18,103 nt of DNA, from positions 27,654 through 45,756 of the forward strand of contig MHFD01000021.1 of the NCBI GenBank assembly GCA_001804045.1, read 5' to 3'. Of this stretch, positions 1 through 8,095 are shown piece by piece; within the stretch, counting starts at the first letter, position 1, and each line of letters starts with the position of its first letter. Source of the stretch: Omnitrophica bacterium RBG_13_46_9. Lineage in GTDB: Bacteria; Omnitrophota; Gorgyraeia; JABMRN01; RBG-13-46-9. The translations under genes were made by a program, and so were the position numbers. The notes under the pieces were generated by a model. It was not told the DNA's origin, made no database searches, and worked only from the letters and a program-made list of their open reading frames with translations.

Positions 1-791
1 TTTTTCTTGTATATTTTTGGTGTGAGGCAACGCGCGCAAGCCGTAAAACGATTTGGTATATCTTATTCATCGCGGCAGGAAGCTACTGCATGTTAATTAA
101 AGAATCCGGAGCCGTCATTTACGGATTGTGCGCAATATGGCTTTTTTTGGTGCTACTCATCAGGGAAAAATCCTTTTTAAAGGGTATTGTTTTTATGGGG
201 TGCTGCGCTCTCGGGGTAGGAATAAGCGCAGCCATCCTTTCCTATGCCGCCGGAGGTATATCGACTATTATTACCGTCCTGGCACACATCAAGGAAGCTG
301 TGCCGGAAAACACGTACGCGATAACATATCAGTCGGGCCCGTGGTATCACTTGTTCGGGGCGTTCTGGAACTTGAGTCCGGTGAACGCCTTTTTGTGTCT
401 CGTTGGCATCGCGGGAACATTCTTATATGACGACATATTCCGGAACAATGCAACTTTATCAGTCACCAGAGACAGGGCCCAACTCTTCGGGGTAATATTT
501 TTTATGGTATCGCTGGTAGCCATAACGGCCGCCGTACCGCATCTTCAGAATTTGCGGTATGTAAGCGTGGTGTTTGCGCCTTTTTATCTTGTGGGCGGCA
601 CGGGACTTTGGTATGTCATGTCACGTATCAGGACAGGAGTGAGTAAGGCTGTTTTTTATGTTTTGGCCGTCTCTATTATCATGGCCATGACCGTTGGCGC
701 TATCGCCGATTATAGAAAGTTTGTAGAAGTTTTTGTCAAAAAGGAGATCAAGGACCTTACAATCTGGAATATAAGAAGATATTTACGTTAA
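1..791 (+). CDS. GT-C (PMT_2-type) membrane glycosyltransferase, 5'-truncated by window edge
   Basis: Seen: the frame is open from base 3 to the TAA at 789-791. The ATG at base 90 is internal, because codons upstream of it (ending in AGSYC before MLIKESGA) match the complete paralogue at 13762-15129 (LAGSYCMLIKEPGA). About 263 codons are present and the N-terminal half, which should hold the catalytic acidic motif, lies outside the window. Several hydrophobic segments surround a loop with HIKEAVPENTYA and YQSGPWYHLFGAFW, both nearly identical in the paralogue. Known: PMT_2/GT39-like GT-C enzymes move a sugar from a polyprenyl-phosphate donor to an acceptor on the outer face of the cytoplasmic membrane. 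Donor and acceptor cannot be read here. The C-terminus is slightly shorter than the paralogue's. It is 14 bases from the next gene, so probably co-transcribed. Confidence 0.8.
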   Translation, partial: FLVYFWCEATRASRKTIWYILFIAAGSYCMLIKESGAVIYGLCAIWLFLVLLIREKSFLKGIVFMGCCALGVGISAAILSYAAGGISTIITVLAHIKEAVPENTYAITYQSGPWYHLFGAFWNLSPVNAFLCLVGIAGTFLYDDIFRNNATLSVTRDRAQLFGVIFFMVSLVAITAAVPHLQNLRYVSVVFAPFYLVGGTGLWYVMSRIRTGVSKAVFYVLAVSIIMAMTVGAIADYRKFVEVFVKKEIKDLTIWNIRRYLR

Positions 792-805
792 AAGAAGCTT
801 GTCCT

Positions 806-2503
806 ATGGAAACTAAAAAAGTCGAATGTAACCTTTGTGGTTTGAGTAATTACGAGGTTATATATAGAGGAGATATAAGAGGTATCGACAGGCCAGTTGA
901 ATCGAGGGATAAGTATTTCATATCAGAGGCGGATGTCCTGAAGCCGAGAAGGATTTTCAGATGCAATAGCTGTGGCCTTATTTTCGCCGAACAAGATAGA
1001 AATCTTAAATATTACGCTGACAGATACGCTGAGATGGTAGATAAGGAGTATGTGGAGGAGGAAAAAGGCAGACGCCAGGCGAATATAAAGATTTTGAAGA
1101 GGATCGGACGGTATAAGAAGATAAAGGGAAGGTTGCTGGACATAGGCTGTGCAAACGGTTTTTTGCTGGATGAGGCAAGACGCATGGGCTGGGAGGTCTG
1201 TGGTGTGGAGATCTCCAAATGGGCGGTAAGCTATGCCAGGGAAAAATTAAATTTAAATGTTATGCGGAGATCGCTTAAGAAAACCGCTTTTCCGGACGGA
1301 TTTTTTGATGTAATCGTTATGATGGATGTATTGGAACATCTGACCGATCCCAAATATACATTGATAGAGATAAGAAGAATATTAAAAAATGACGGCATAT
1401 TGTATATAAGTACTCCTGACATATCAAGCACGATGAGCAAAATTTTAAAAGCCAAATGGTGGGGGATAAACAAGTTTCATCTTTTCTACTTTTCGAAAAA
1501 TACATTCGGCAAGATGCTGGATGCCTGCGGCTTTAAAATAAAAAAGTACAGCCCTCACATAAGGATATTCTCGGTTAAATACTGGGTCAAAAGGCTTAAA
1601 GTTCATAGTTACGCGCTGTATAGGATTTTCGATTTTATCTCCAGGATAGACGGTATCGGGAATATGCGGTTAAAGATAAATTTCCACGATCAAATCGAAG
1701 CATTGGCTGTCAAAGCGAGAAAGCTGGATTATCTGGCCAGCTCGATCGCCGCTAAAAAAAAGCCGCCCAAGAAGAAAATGAAGGTTCTCGTTGTTTTGCC
1801 GGCATACAATGCCGAAAAAACGTTAGAAAGGACAGTAGGGGATATCCCCAAAGATGTTGTCGATAAGGTCATTCTGGTTGACGATAAGAGCGCTGACAGG
1901 ACTGTAGAGATAGCGAGGGGCCTGGGGTTGGAAACCGTGGTTCATAAAAAGAATATGGGATATGGCGCTAATCAAAAAACGTGCTATAAAAAAGCCTTAG
2001 CGGAAGGCGCAGATGTAGTGGTGATGGTGCACCCGGATTACCAGTATGACCCGACTATAATACCAAGGCTTATAGAGCCCATACAAAGAGGAAGGGCTGA
2101 TGCGGTTTTTGGTTCGCGTATCATGAAAGGGGGAGCGCTCGATGGCGGCATGCCTATATGGAAACATAACGTAAATATTCTGCTAACCGCTTTCGAAAAT
2201 GTCATATTAGGGAATTACCTGACAGAATACCACTCAGGGTTTCGCGCCTATAGCGCGGATTTGTTAAGGACGGTAAATTTCGAGCTTAACAGCAATAATT
2301 TCGTGTTCGACACGGAAATAATAGTTCAATCTTTAATGCACCATTTCAAGATAGAAGAGGTTTCGATACAAACCAGGTATTTTGACGAAGCCTCTAAAAT
2401 CAAATTTTTAGCTGGCATCCTATATGGTCTAAGCATAGTTTGGACCATGTGTAAATACATCATGCACTCAAGAGGCATTTATAGATTTAAACAGTTTGAA
2501 TAA
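806..2503 (+). CDS. Zinc-ribbon SAM methyltransferase fused to DPM1-like GT2 glycosyltransferase
   Basis: Seen: 565 residues in two domains. Residues 1-60 carry two Cys pairs (CNLC near 8, CNSC near 53), a likely zinc ribbon. Residues about 109-210 form a class I SAM methyltransferase with LLDIGCANG as motif I and the DVLEHL block near 174. A lysine/proline linker (AAKKKPPKKK) leads to a second domain from Met325, with VLPAYNAEKTLERT, the acidic VDDKSADRT near 358-366 and HPDYQYDP near 409, typical of DPM/DPG-synthase-like GT2 enzymes. One hydrophobic stretch lies near residue 540. Inference: it makes a polyprenyl-phosphate sugar and methylates a sugar or related acceptor. The linker codons include a run of eight A, so a frameshift or an assembly-made fusion should be considered, although both halves are intact and in frame. 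Start ATG 806 has only a weak AAGAAG upstream. Confidence 0.88.
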   Translation: METKKVECNLCGLSNYEVIYRGDIRGIDRPVESRDKYFISEADVLKPRRIFRCNSCGLIFAEQDRNLKYYADRYAEMVDKEYVEEEKGRRQANIKILKRIGRYKKIKGRLLDIGCANGFLLDEARRMGWEVCGVEISKWAVSYAREKLNLNVMRRSLKKTAFPDGFFDVIVMMDVLEHLTDPKYTLIEIRRILKNDGILYISTPDISSTMSKILKAKWWGINKFHLFYFSKNTFGKMLDACGFKIKKYSPHIRIFSVKYWVKRLKVHSYALYRIFDFISRIDGIGNMRLKINFHDQIEALAVKARKLDYLASSIAAKKKPPKKKMKVLVVLPAYNAEKTLERTVGDIPKDVVDKVILVDDKSADRTVEIARGLGLETVVHKKNMGYGANQKTCYKKALAEGADVVVMVHPDYQYDPTIIPRLIEPIQRGRADAVFGSRIMKGGALDGGMPIWKHNVNILLTAFENVILGNYLTEYHSGFRAYSADLLRTVNFELNSNNFVFDTEIIVQSLMHHFKIEEVSIQTRYFDEASKIKFLAGILYGLSIVWTMCKYIMHSRGIYRFKQFE

Positions 2504-2550
2504 AGCATGGCCCGATTTTACAGTTAATATGAGATATTTGAAAATGTTAT

Positions 2551-3207
2551 ATGCGAAGATCGATTAACCTGCTGCTAAAATCATTGTATAAAAAATGCGA
2601 GTTCGTAGAGCCGATTTACGAATTTGGTTCGTTAATTGTGCCGGGTCAAGAAAGTCGCTCCCGGCTTAAAGAGTTTTTTCCCAATAAAACATACGTCAGG
2701 ACCGATTTAAGAAGCGGGCCGGGCGTTGACCGCATTTTGGATCTCCACAATATCGATCTTCCGAACGAATCCGTTGGTACCGTTATTATGCTCGATGTTT
2801 TGGAACATGTTGAGTTCTGCAGGCGCGCGATGGAAGAAGTCTGCCGCGTTCTAAAGCCGACAGGAACAGCAATCATTACTTCCGTAATGTACTTCCCCGT
2901 TCATGATCACCCCTCAGATTATTGGCGTTTTACTCCAAAGGGATTTAAAAGCCTGTTGGCGTCTTTCCCAATTTCGATCGTCGAATACGTAGGGCTTCCC
3001 TCCTTTCCTGTAACGGTTCTTGCCATCGGCTTTAAAGGCGGAGTACCGGATGTTCAAGTGGAGAATTTTCGCAAAGAAATTGGTATATGGAAAAGAAATG
3101 TAGGCAATTCGTGGCAAGAACTTATCACAACGATCTTACCCCCGGTTTTATTTGTGCATTTATACAGGCTCTTTAGAAAGTTTGAAGCCAAAATAAGTTG
3201 TCGTTGA
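2551..3207 (+). CDS. Class I SAM-dependent methyltransferase
   Basis: Seen: 218 residues, soluble. The pattern is EFGSLIVPGQE (about 24-34) in place of a textbook GxGxG motif I, then DLRSGPGVDRILDLH, VIMLDVLEHVEFCRRAMEE and a VLKPTG strand, then VHDHPSDYWRFTPKGF. This set recurs in a familiar methyltransferase-11 subfamily found in glycan and lipopolysaccharide clusters, so the unusual motif I looks like a family trait and not decay. The substrate is unknown; an O- or N-methylated sugar or glycan end is likely from context. An in-frame stop at 2539-2541 makes ATG 2551 the earliest ATG. The ribosome binding site is poor. It sits 47 bases after the MTase-GT2 fusion and 88 bases before the first HTH-GT-C gene. 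Confidence 0.85.
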   Translation: MRRSINLLLKSLYKKCEFVEPIYEFGSLIVPGQESRSRLKEFFPNKTYVRTDLRSGPGVDRILDLHNIDLPNESVGTVIMLDVLEHVEFCRRAMEEVCRVLKPTGTAIITSVMYFPVHDHPSDYWRFTPKGFKSLLASFPISIVEYVGLPSFPVTVLAIGFKGGVPDVQVENFRKEIGIWKRNVGNSWQELITTILPPVLFVHLYRLFRKFEAKISCR

Positions 3208-3295
3208 GCATGTCTTGTGCGCAAGAAAGCGCGCGCGTCCTTGATAGACAGTCTGCAATCGGACAGACATTAATCATTAATGACTAAGAGAGAAC

Positions 3296-4996
3296 GTGAG
3301 ACCTGAAAACGGAAAATACATAGAAGCAAACATCGGTAAAAAGTCCGTTAGCCAGATATCCAAAGAACTTGGGTTAAAAGAAAAGAAGATACGCAGGTAT
3401 CTGGAAGAGAAAAAACAAACGCATACCGGCAAAGACGCAGAAGCTAAAATCCAGCCCGTCCGGCGGAAAACCAAAGTTATATCTTTCCTTTTATTGGTCG
3501 GCATAGTAGCCGCCGTATACGCCAATTCACTCGGCGGACCTTTTTTGTTCGATGATAAAACGCTTGTAGAGTCAAATCCTCTGATACGGACAATATCGAA
3601 CGTTCCATTTTTTTTCAAAACAGATATCTTCGCCCACGACCTTGAAAAAGAACCCCTCAGTAATTCATATAGACCCATACAGACTATTACATACGCGCTC
3701 GACTTCTTGTTATGGGGCAACGATTCCAGGGGATTCCATCTCACAAATATTTTAATACATATTTTTAACATCCTTTTGGTTTTTTTACTTATAAGGAAAC
3801 TTTTTAATGATGTATATTTGGCATATTTTGTTTCGCTGTTATTCGGGATAAACCCCGCAAACACGGCATGCGTATCGTATGTTTCTGGTAGAGCCGATAT
3901 CCTGGTCGCCGCGTTTATGCTGCTAGCCATTATGTTTTATGTCAGCTATAGCAGGAATGGAGGTTGGGTGTTTTTGTTATTTTCCGTTCTGTCATATCTA
4001 TTTGCGGTGTATTCCAAGGAATACGCGATAGTGACGCTGCCGCTGGTATTATTTATTTATAACGCTGTTTTTGACAGGAAGAATATTTTTAAAATCAAAT
4101 CTTACATCTTTTACGTTTTGCCGCTTTTGTGTTACTTTCCGCTTAGGATGAGCGCCTTTAAGGGCGTTGCCACGCGAAGTTTAGAATTGTCGAAAATAAG
4201 CCTTTTACCCCGACTTATGACATCTTTAAAGACCCTATTTATCGATATAAGGATAATTTTCCTGCCTTACGACCTTCATTTCGGCAGGACCACCGACATA
4301 GAGTATTCGATCTTTGGCAGCCTATATTCTATCCTTACTGTCTTGGGGCTTATCTTGGCTTTATATGTTTTAAAAACCTCATATAAAAGCTGGATAAGCG
4401 GTAAAAAAGCCCAAAGCGGAATATTGTTTTTCGGGATCTCATGGTTTACTGTTTCTATGATACCATTACTTAACATATTTCCTCTCCAGGTGTTTAATGC
4501 CGATAACTGGCTTTATTTTTCGTCTATAGGCGCTTACCTGGTTTTTTCCTCGATAATAGTCCATGTTTGGCGCTTGATATACAAAAAGAAGATGTTTTTT
4601 AGAGATGCTTTCTCTTTCTCGATAGTGCTTATGTTTATTGTATATGGATACGGTACGGTTCAAAGAAACCGGGACTACCAGAGCGAGATAAAATTCTACC
4701 TTTCCAGCGTAAAATGGAGGCCAAATATTAAGTTCTACAGGGTAATAGGGGCTATATATGGGCAAAAGGGAGATTATGGGAATGCTGTAAAGTATCTCGA
4801 AAAAGCGGTTGAAACCAACAGAATATATCCCTCGCCAGAGATAACAGAGGTATATTATGTTTTAGGAGTTACATACATGCGTTTGTCTGAATATACGAAG
4901 GCAGAGGAGAATTTTAAAAAGGTATTGGCCTCAGATAGTGAGGCCCTGAAGACAGAAGCCCAAAAACAGTTGTTATATATTAAACAACGCCAATAA
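3296..4996 (+). CDS. HTH - TMTC-like GT-C glycosyltransferase - TPR protein (paralogue 1)
   Basis: Seen: 566 residues. Residues 1-38 are a charged helix-turn-helix-like module (SQISKELGLKEKKIRRYL); a basic linker follows to about 60, then a first membrane segment at 61-77. The first outer loop has the acidic pair FLFDD (86-87), then SYRPIQ (124-129), GFHLTN (146-151) and GRAD (198-201), followed by many membrane segments, NADNWLY, and TPR repeats from about 476 to the end. Known: these blocks match TMTC/DUF1736-type enzymes, GT-C transferases that use polyprenyl-phosphate sugar; animal members O-mannosylate proteins. Odd: the usual HPxHTE block reads NPANTA here, losing both His and Glu, so activity may be altered. 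The start is GTG at 3296 after AGAGAG; it aligns residue for residue with the ATG starts of the two other HTH paralogues. Confidence 0.85.
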   Translation: MRPENGKYIEANIGKKSVSQISKELGLKEKKIRRYLEEKKQTHTGKDAEAKIQPVRRKTKVISFLLLVGIVAAVYANSLGGPFLFDDKTLVESNPLIRTISNVPFFFKTDIFAHDLEKEPLSNSYRPIQTITYALDFLLWGNDSRGFHLTNILIHIFNILLVFLLIRKLFNDVYLAYFVSLLFGINPANTACVSYVSGRADILVAAFMLLAIMFYVSYSRNGGWVFLLFSVLSYLFAVYSKEYAIVTLPLVLFIYNAVFDRKNIFKIKSYIFYVLPLLCYFPLRMSAFKGVATRSLELSKISLLPRLMTSLKTLFIDIRIIFLPYDLHFGRTTDIEYSIFGSLYSILTVLGLILALYVLKTSYKSWISGKKAQSGILFFGISWFTVSMIPLLNIFPLQVFNADNWLYFSSIGAYLVFSSIIVHVWRLIYKKKMFFRDAFSFSIVLMFIVYGYGTVQRNRDYQSEIKFYLSSVKWRPNIKFYRVIGAIYGQKGDYGNAVKYLEKAVETNRIYPSPEITEVYYVLGVTYMRLSEYTKAEENFKKVLASDSEALKTEAQKQLLYIKQRQ

Positions 4997-5111
4997 GCGC
5001 ATATTAACCCAAGCCATCCCACCGCAAATCCAAGTTATATATCATCGCTTTAATTACGATAATTATGGTAATATAATAATATAAGGCGAACTTTTATTTT
5101 GTAAAAAGTTG

Positions 5112-5120
5112 TGATATACT
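5112..5120 (+). promoter_or_regulatory. Possible extended -10 promoter upstream of second HTH-GT-C gene
   Basis: TG-A-TATACT (5112-5120) fits an extended -10 element (TGnTATAAT, one mismatch) 37 bases before the ATG at 5158. No good -35 hexamer lies 16-18 bases upstream. It falls in a 161-base AT-rich gap, which hints that 5158-6786 may have its own start of transcription. Weak, inferred from match to consensus only. Confidence 0.3.
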
Positions 5121-5157
5121 TACACTGTAATTCAGGGAAAAGAAGAAAACATAAAAA

Positions 5158-6786
5158 ATGAAATCTGAACACAAAAAGTATATAGAAGCAAATATTGGGA
5201 AAAAACCCATAGGTCAGATAGCCAAAGAACTGGGCCTGAAAGAGAGAAAGATACGCAAGTATCTGGAAAGCATAAAAGTGGAAAAACCGGAAGCAGGACC
5301 CGTAGAGGTCAGTACTCCCGCTGGCCCCGTACGGCGCGGCGGCAAATATATTTTTATCCTTCTATTGATTATTATGGTAACGGCATCCTACGCGAACATA
5401 GTCACCGGCGGGGTCGTATGGGACGATCAGACCATAGTGGTCCGAAACGATGCCATAAAAAGCTTCGATAACCTTGCGTATATATTTAGGAACGAATTCG
5501 CCGAAAAAGCCAAATACAACGGAAATATATACAGGCCAATTCAGGAACTGTCTTTCATGGTAGACTATTTTCTATGGGGAATGGATGCCACCGGTTTTCA
5601 TGTAACAAATATACTCCTTCAGACGGCATGCGCAATAGCGCTTTTTTACCTGATATTTAGTATTTCCGGATCGGCGGTAACAGCTTTCATAACGGCGGTC
5701 ATTTTCGGCATACACCCCTTAAACACCGAAGCCATAAGCTATATATCGGGAAGAAGCGACCCGTTGTATTTTCTGTTTTTATTGTCCGCGTTTCTTTTTT
5801 ACATAAAGTCAGACAGCGCTAATAATCCGGCGCGCGTTATTATTTATATAATCTCCGCTATGCTTTATGCCCTTTCTCTTCTCGCGCGCGAAACAGCCCT
5901 TGTATTGCCTCTTTTATTGCTTTCCTATGAGGCATACATGAAAAAGGATAAAAAAATCAATCTATATAAGCTTATGCCATTTTTTATTATCCCGGTTTTA
6001 TATGGTTTCCTTAGGTTTAAGTTTATAGAATTTGAGGGGGTGAAATTACGGCCTTTGGGCATTAACGCCATAGTCTTTACCGATATTAAATTGGTATTTC
6101 AATATCTGAGATTGATATTGTTCCCTTTCAATCTCCATATGGAACGCAGGGTATTCTTGTCAACGACCGCCGATAAGGAGGTCATATTGGCGTCTCTCGT
6201 TATAATTCCGGTTTTATTTTTGGCATTCAGATTAAGGAATAAGCGGAAGGATATATTCTTCTGGATTTTGTGGTTTGTGATATTACTCTTGCCGCACATG
6301 AATTTTATCGGATTAAACGCTATGTTCGCCGAACATTGGGTTTACGGAGCCGCTATTGGGATATATGCTATTTTCGCCATATTTTTAAAGGACCTGATGC
6401 AAAAAGGGGAATATGAAAAGAGACTGTCTTATATTTGCTTAATAGGGATAATCGTCTATTTCGTGTCTTTGACATTCATGCGTAATTTCGATTGGAGAAA
6501 CGAGCCCTCTATCTATTCGAACACATTAAAGTACGGAAGGTCACCACGGGTATTAAGCAATTTAGGCGTATACTATGAACTGAATAAAGAATACGATAAC
6601 GCGATAGAGGTCTATAAAGAGGCCCTGGAGATATCCCCCAACACGCCTTTGTATTACAACAATATCGCCGTGGCATATCTGAAAAAAGGTAATATAAAAG
6701 AGGCGGTTTATCATTGGGAGAAATCGCTGGCCCTGGACCAAGACCAGCCGAATATAAAAGAGGCGCTTAAAAAATATAAAAGATAG
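5158..6786 (+). CDS. HTH - TMTC-like GT-C glycosyltransferase - TPR protein (paralogue 2)
   Basis: Seen: 542 residues with the same plan as the gene before it. The HTH-like module is at 7-40 (GQIAKELGLKERKIRKYL) and a Pro/Glu/Val linker runs to about 60. A membrane segment is at 63-79, then the acidic pair VVWDD (89-90), IYRPIQ, GFHVTN, IHPLNTEAISYISGRSD, and the late AEHWVYGAAIG block. TPR units occupy about 461-542 (SNLGVYYELNKEYDNAIEVY and YNNIAVAYLKKGNIKEA). Unlike paralogue 1 it keeps the His and Glu of the HPxxTE block, so it is the best candidate of the three for an active enzyme. Predicted topology (inference): HTH in the cytoplasm, acidic loop and TPRs in the periplasm. The start ATG follows a purine-rich GGGAAAAGAAG stretch. 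The stop is followed by a possible terminator and a repeat element, so it probably ends a transcription unit. Confidence 0.88.
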   Translation: MKSEHKKYIEANIGKKPIGQIAKELGLKERKIRKYLESIKVEKPEAGPVEVSTPAGPVRRGGKYIFILLLIIMVTASYANIVTGGVVWDDQTIVVRNDAIKSFDNLAYIFRNEFAEKAKYNGNIYRPIQELSFMVDYFLWGMDATGFHVTNILLQTACAIALFYLIFSISGSAVTAFITAVIFGIHPLNTEAISYISGRSDPLYFLFLLSAFLFYIKSDSANNPARVIIYIISAMLYALSLLARETALVLPLLLLSYEAYMKKDKKINLYKLMPFFIIPVLYGFLRFKFIEFEGVKLRPLGINAIVFTDIKLVFQYLRLILFPFNLHMERRVFLSTTADKEVILASLVIIPVLFLAFRLRNKRKDIFFWILWFVILLLPHMNFIGLNAMFAEHWVYGAAIGIYAIFAIFLKDLMQKGEYEKRLSYICLIGIIVYFVSLTFMRNFDWRNEPSIYSNTLKYGRSPRVLSNLGVYYELNKEYDNAIEVYKEALEISPNTPLYYNNIAVAYLKKGNIKEAVYHWEKSLALDQDQPNIKEALKKYKR

Positions 6787-6824
6787 GGTATGTGTCATTA
6801 TTGAGGGATAATTGAACCTATTGC

Positions 6825-6863
6825 ATAGGCTGTCATGGGCCTATCCGAAGGCTGTATTTTTTT
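6825..6863 (+). terminator. Possible rho-independent terminator after second HTH-GT-C gene
   Basis: ATAGGC (6825-6830) can pair with GCCTAT (6839-6844), and overlapping GCCT (6839-6842) can pair with AGGC (6849-6852). A run of seven T follows at 6857-6863. The stem next to the T-run is only four base pairs, so termination may be weak. Its position 38 bases after the stop of the 5158-6786 gene supports the call. Confidence 0.4.
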
Positions 6864-6872
6864 GGAACCCTA

Positions 6873-6886
6873 TATTATATTACATA
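6873..6886 (+). repeat. Left 14-base direct repeat flanking a palindromic element
   Basis: TATTATATTACATA at 6873-6886 is repeated exactly at 7046-7059, on the other side of the inverted-repeat block. This is what a target-site duplication around an inserted element would look like. The AT-rich composition makes a chance match more likely than usual, so the duplication reading is inference. Confidence 0.55.
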
Positions 6887-6903
6887 TGGTGTCACAAAAT
6901 TAT

Positions 6904-7017
6904 GATTACAGCGATTAAAGAAAAGATTGCAGTGATTACTTCTGGATGAAAGAATCGCTGTAATCTATTTTTCTGCCGAAGTCAGATCCGCCTCTGGCGG
7001 AAAAAATCACCGTAATC
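6904..7017. repeat. Nested inverted-repeat (MITE/REPIN-like) intergenic element
   Basis: One 13-base unit appears four times: GATTACAGCGATT at 6904-6916, GATTGCAGTGATT at 6925-6937, and in reverse complement AATCGCTGTAATC at 6953-6965 and AATCACCGTAATC at 7005-7017. The first and third are perfect complements; the others differ at two positions from the first. Two copies point in, two point back, so the block can fold as nested or alternative stems. Between the last two copies is a 6+6 hairpin, TCCGCC-TCT-GGCGGA (6987-7001). No coding frame of note is inside. A non-autonomous palindromic element is the simplest reading; a structured leader RNA for the LAB_N operon is the alternative. Confidence 0.65.
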
Positions 7018-7045
7018 ACAGGCAAAAATTGGTTTCGCGGCAGCT

Positions 7046-7059
7046 TATTATATTACATA
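7046..7059 (+). repeat. Right 14-base direct repeat flanking the palindromic element
   Basis: Exact copy of the 14-mer at 6873-6886. It ends three bases before the GGAGG ribosome binding site of the LAB_N gene. If the element were an insertion, removing it with one repeat copy would leave an ordinary short leader. Confidence 0.55.
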
Positions 7060-7062
7060 AAC

Positions 7063-7067
7063 GGAGG
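7063..7067 (+). promoter_or_regulatory. Strong ribosome binding site of the LAB_N gene
   Basis: GGAGG lies four bases before ATG 7072. It is one of only two full GGAGG sites seen directly ahead of a start in this window; the other precedes the SDR gene at 17429. It fixes the start of the small ORF. Confidence 0.75.
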
Positions 7068-7071
7068 TAAC

Positions 7072-7356
7072 ATGGTAAGGATCTTTTTGGACTATATCGG
7101 AGAAGCAGGGATATGGTTGTGCATCGGATTTATCGCTCAAATATGTTTTTTCCTAAGATTTCTTATACAGTGGGTCGTCTCTGAAAAGCATTCTCAAAGC
7201 GTGATACCGATAAGTTTCTGGTATCTTAGTATTTGCGGGGCCGTGGGGCTTTTTAGCTACTCTCTTTATAGGCGTGACCCAGTATTTATAGCGGGTCAGT
7301 CAATGAGTCTATTCGTCTATATAAGAAATGTGATGTTGATAAGAAGACAGAGATAG
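7072..7356 (+). CDS. LAB_N (lipid A biosynthesis N-terminal) domain membrane protein
   Basis: Seen: 94 residues with three hydrophobic segments (about 12-34, 45-63, 68-88). Conserved blocks are FFLRFLIQW (about 26-34), SEKHSQSVIPISFWY, the CGAVGLFSYSLYRRDPVF stretch, and GQSMSLFVYIRN. Known: this is the stand-alone LAB_N family, named after a domain beside lipid-A-disaccharide synthase in some bacteria. The family is short and often sits next to a DPM1-like GT2 and a GT-C transferase, exactly as here. Its chemistry is unproven; a small-transporter-like role in moving or presenting the lipid-linked sugar is a reasonable guess (inference). It opens a tight cassette: the GT2 gene starts nine bases after its stop. 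Confidence 0.9.
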   Translation: MVRIFLDYIGEAGIWLCIGFIAQICFFLRFLIQWVVSEKHSQSVIPISFWYLSICGAVGLFSYSLYRRDPVFIAGQSMSLFVYIRNVMLIRRQR

Positions 7357-7365
7357 GACAAGAGT

Positions 7366-8094
7366 ATGGTGCACGATACAAAACTAAAATTGTCCGTGAT
7401 TCTTCCTGCCTTTAACGAAAAGGAGAACCTGCCTCTGCTTGTCCCCGAGATTGTCAGCGTACTTTCAGGCCTCTCTTTGGGTTTTGAAATAATTATAGTT
7501 GACGACGGCAGCACCGACGGTACCCGCGAAGCGGCGGTGGATATTGCACGACGTTTTTCCAATACCAGGTATATCAGGTTACGCAGAAATCGCGGGTTAT
7601 CCGCTGCGCTGGCAGCTGGGTATAAAATTTCCGAGGGAGATATCATCGTATCCATGGATAGCGATTTACAATACGACCCTAAGGATATACCCAGGTTATT
7701 GGAGAAAATGGATCAATATGACTTGGTGTGTGGCTGGAGGCAAAACAGGCAGGACCCGTTTTCAAAGAGGCTCTCTTCGAAAATAGCGAATTCTATACGC
7801 AAGGCTGTTACAGGATTCGATATCAATGACGCCGGATGCATCTTCAGGGCCCTCCGCAAGAGTTGTCTTAAAGATATAACCTTATTTAACGGTTTTCATC
7901 GTTTTCTGCCCGCTTTATTTAAAATCAACGGGTTCAAAGTGGCCGAAATAAAGGTTAATCATCTGCCAAGAAGGCACGGAAAATCGAAATACAACATAAG
8001 CAATAGGATCGCTATCGTATCTATAGATACGATAGCGGTCAGGTGGATGAAGTCCAGGCAGATCGATTATGATATTGTTGAAAGGCTTGGCTAG
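7366..8094 (+). CDS. DPM1-like GT2 glycosyltransferase (polyprenyl-phosphate sugar synthase)
   Basis: Seen: 242 residues, no clear membrane segment. The GT-A fold marks are VILPAFNEKENLP (11-23), IIIVDDGSTDGT (42-53) with the Asp pair at 46-47, RNRGLSAALAAGY (75-86), and MDSDLQYDP (97-105) giving the DxD metal site. The C-terminal half has GWRQNRQDPFSKR and HLPRRHGKSKYN, the usual basic R/H-rich segment of this family. Known: such enzymes transfer a sugar from a nucleotide donor to dolichyl or undecaprenyl phosphate on the inner membrane face. The sugar cannot be named from sequence. It lacks the C-terminal helices of GtrB/ArnC types, so the adjacent LAB_N protein may act as its membrane partner (inference). 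The downstream GT-C gene begins at its stop codon. Confidence 0.92.
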   Translation: MVHDTKLKLSVILPAFNEKENLPLLVPEIVSVLSGLSLGFEIIIVDDGSTDGTREAAVDIARRFSNTRYIRLRRNRGLSAALAAGYKISEGDIIVSMDSDLQYDPKDIPRLLEKMDQYDLVCGWRQNRQDPFSKRLSSKIANSIRKAVTGFDINDAGCIFRALRKSCLKDITLFNGFHRFLPALFKINGFKVAEIKVNHLPRRHGKSKYNISNRIAIVSIDTIAVRWMKSRQIDYDIVERLG

Positions 8095-8095
8095 A

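Noticed and set aside
90..92. ATG at 90 as the start of the first gene
   Set aside because: The frame is open to the window edge, and the upstream codons align with the complete paralogue, so the gene begins outside the window.
3241..3274. TTGATA with a downstream AT-rich stretch before the GTG start at 3296, and a GTCTG/CAGAC stem
   Set aside because: No acceptable -10 at 16-19 base spacing, and the five-base stem is expected by chance.
3277..3930. Long antisense open frame (217 codons) over the first HTH-GT-C gene
   Set aside because: It lies wholly opposite a well-supported gene, has Ser/Lys/Phe-rich composition and no recognisable domain; it is a shadow of the sense codon pattern.
6987..7001. 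TCCGCC-TCT-GGCGGA hairpin as an intrinsic terminator
   Set aside because: On the + strand it is followed by A, not T; on the - strand the T-run precedes the stem, so neither direction fits.
8069..8071. ATG at 8069 as the start of the cassette GT-C gene
   Set aside because: It lies inside the GT2 gene, lacks a good ribosome site and adds nine residues before the membrane signal; 8096 fits better, though it is not excluded.
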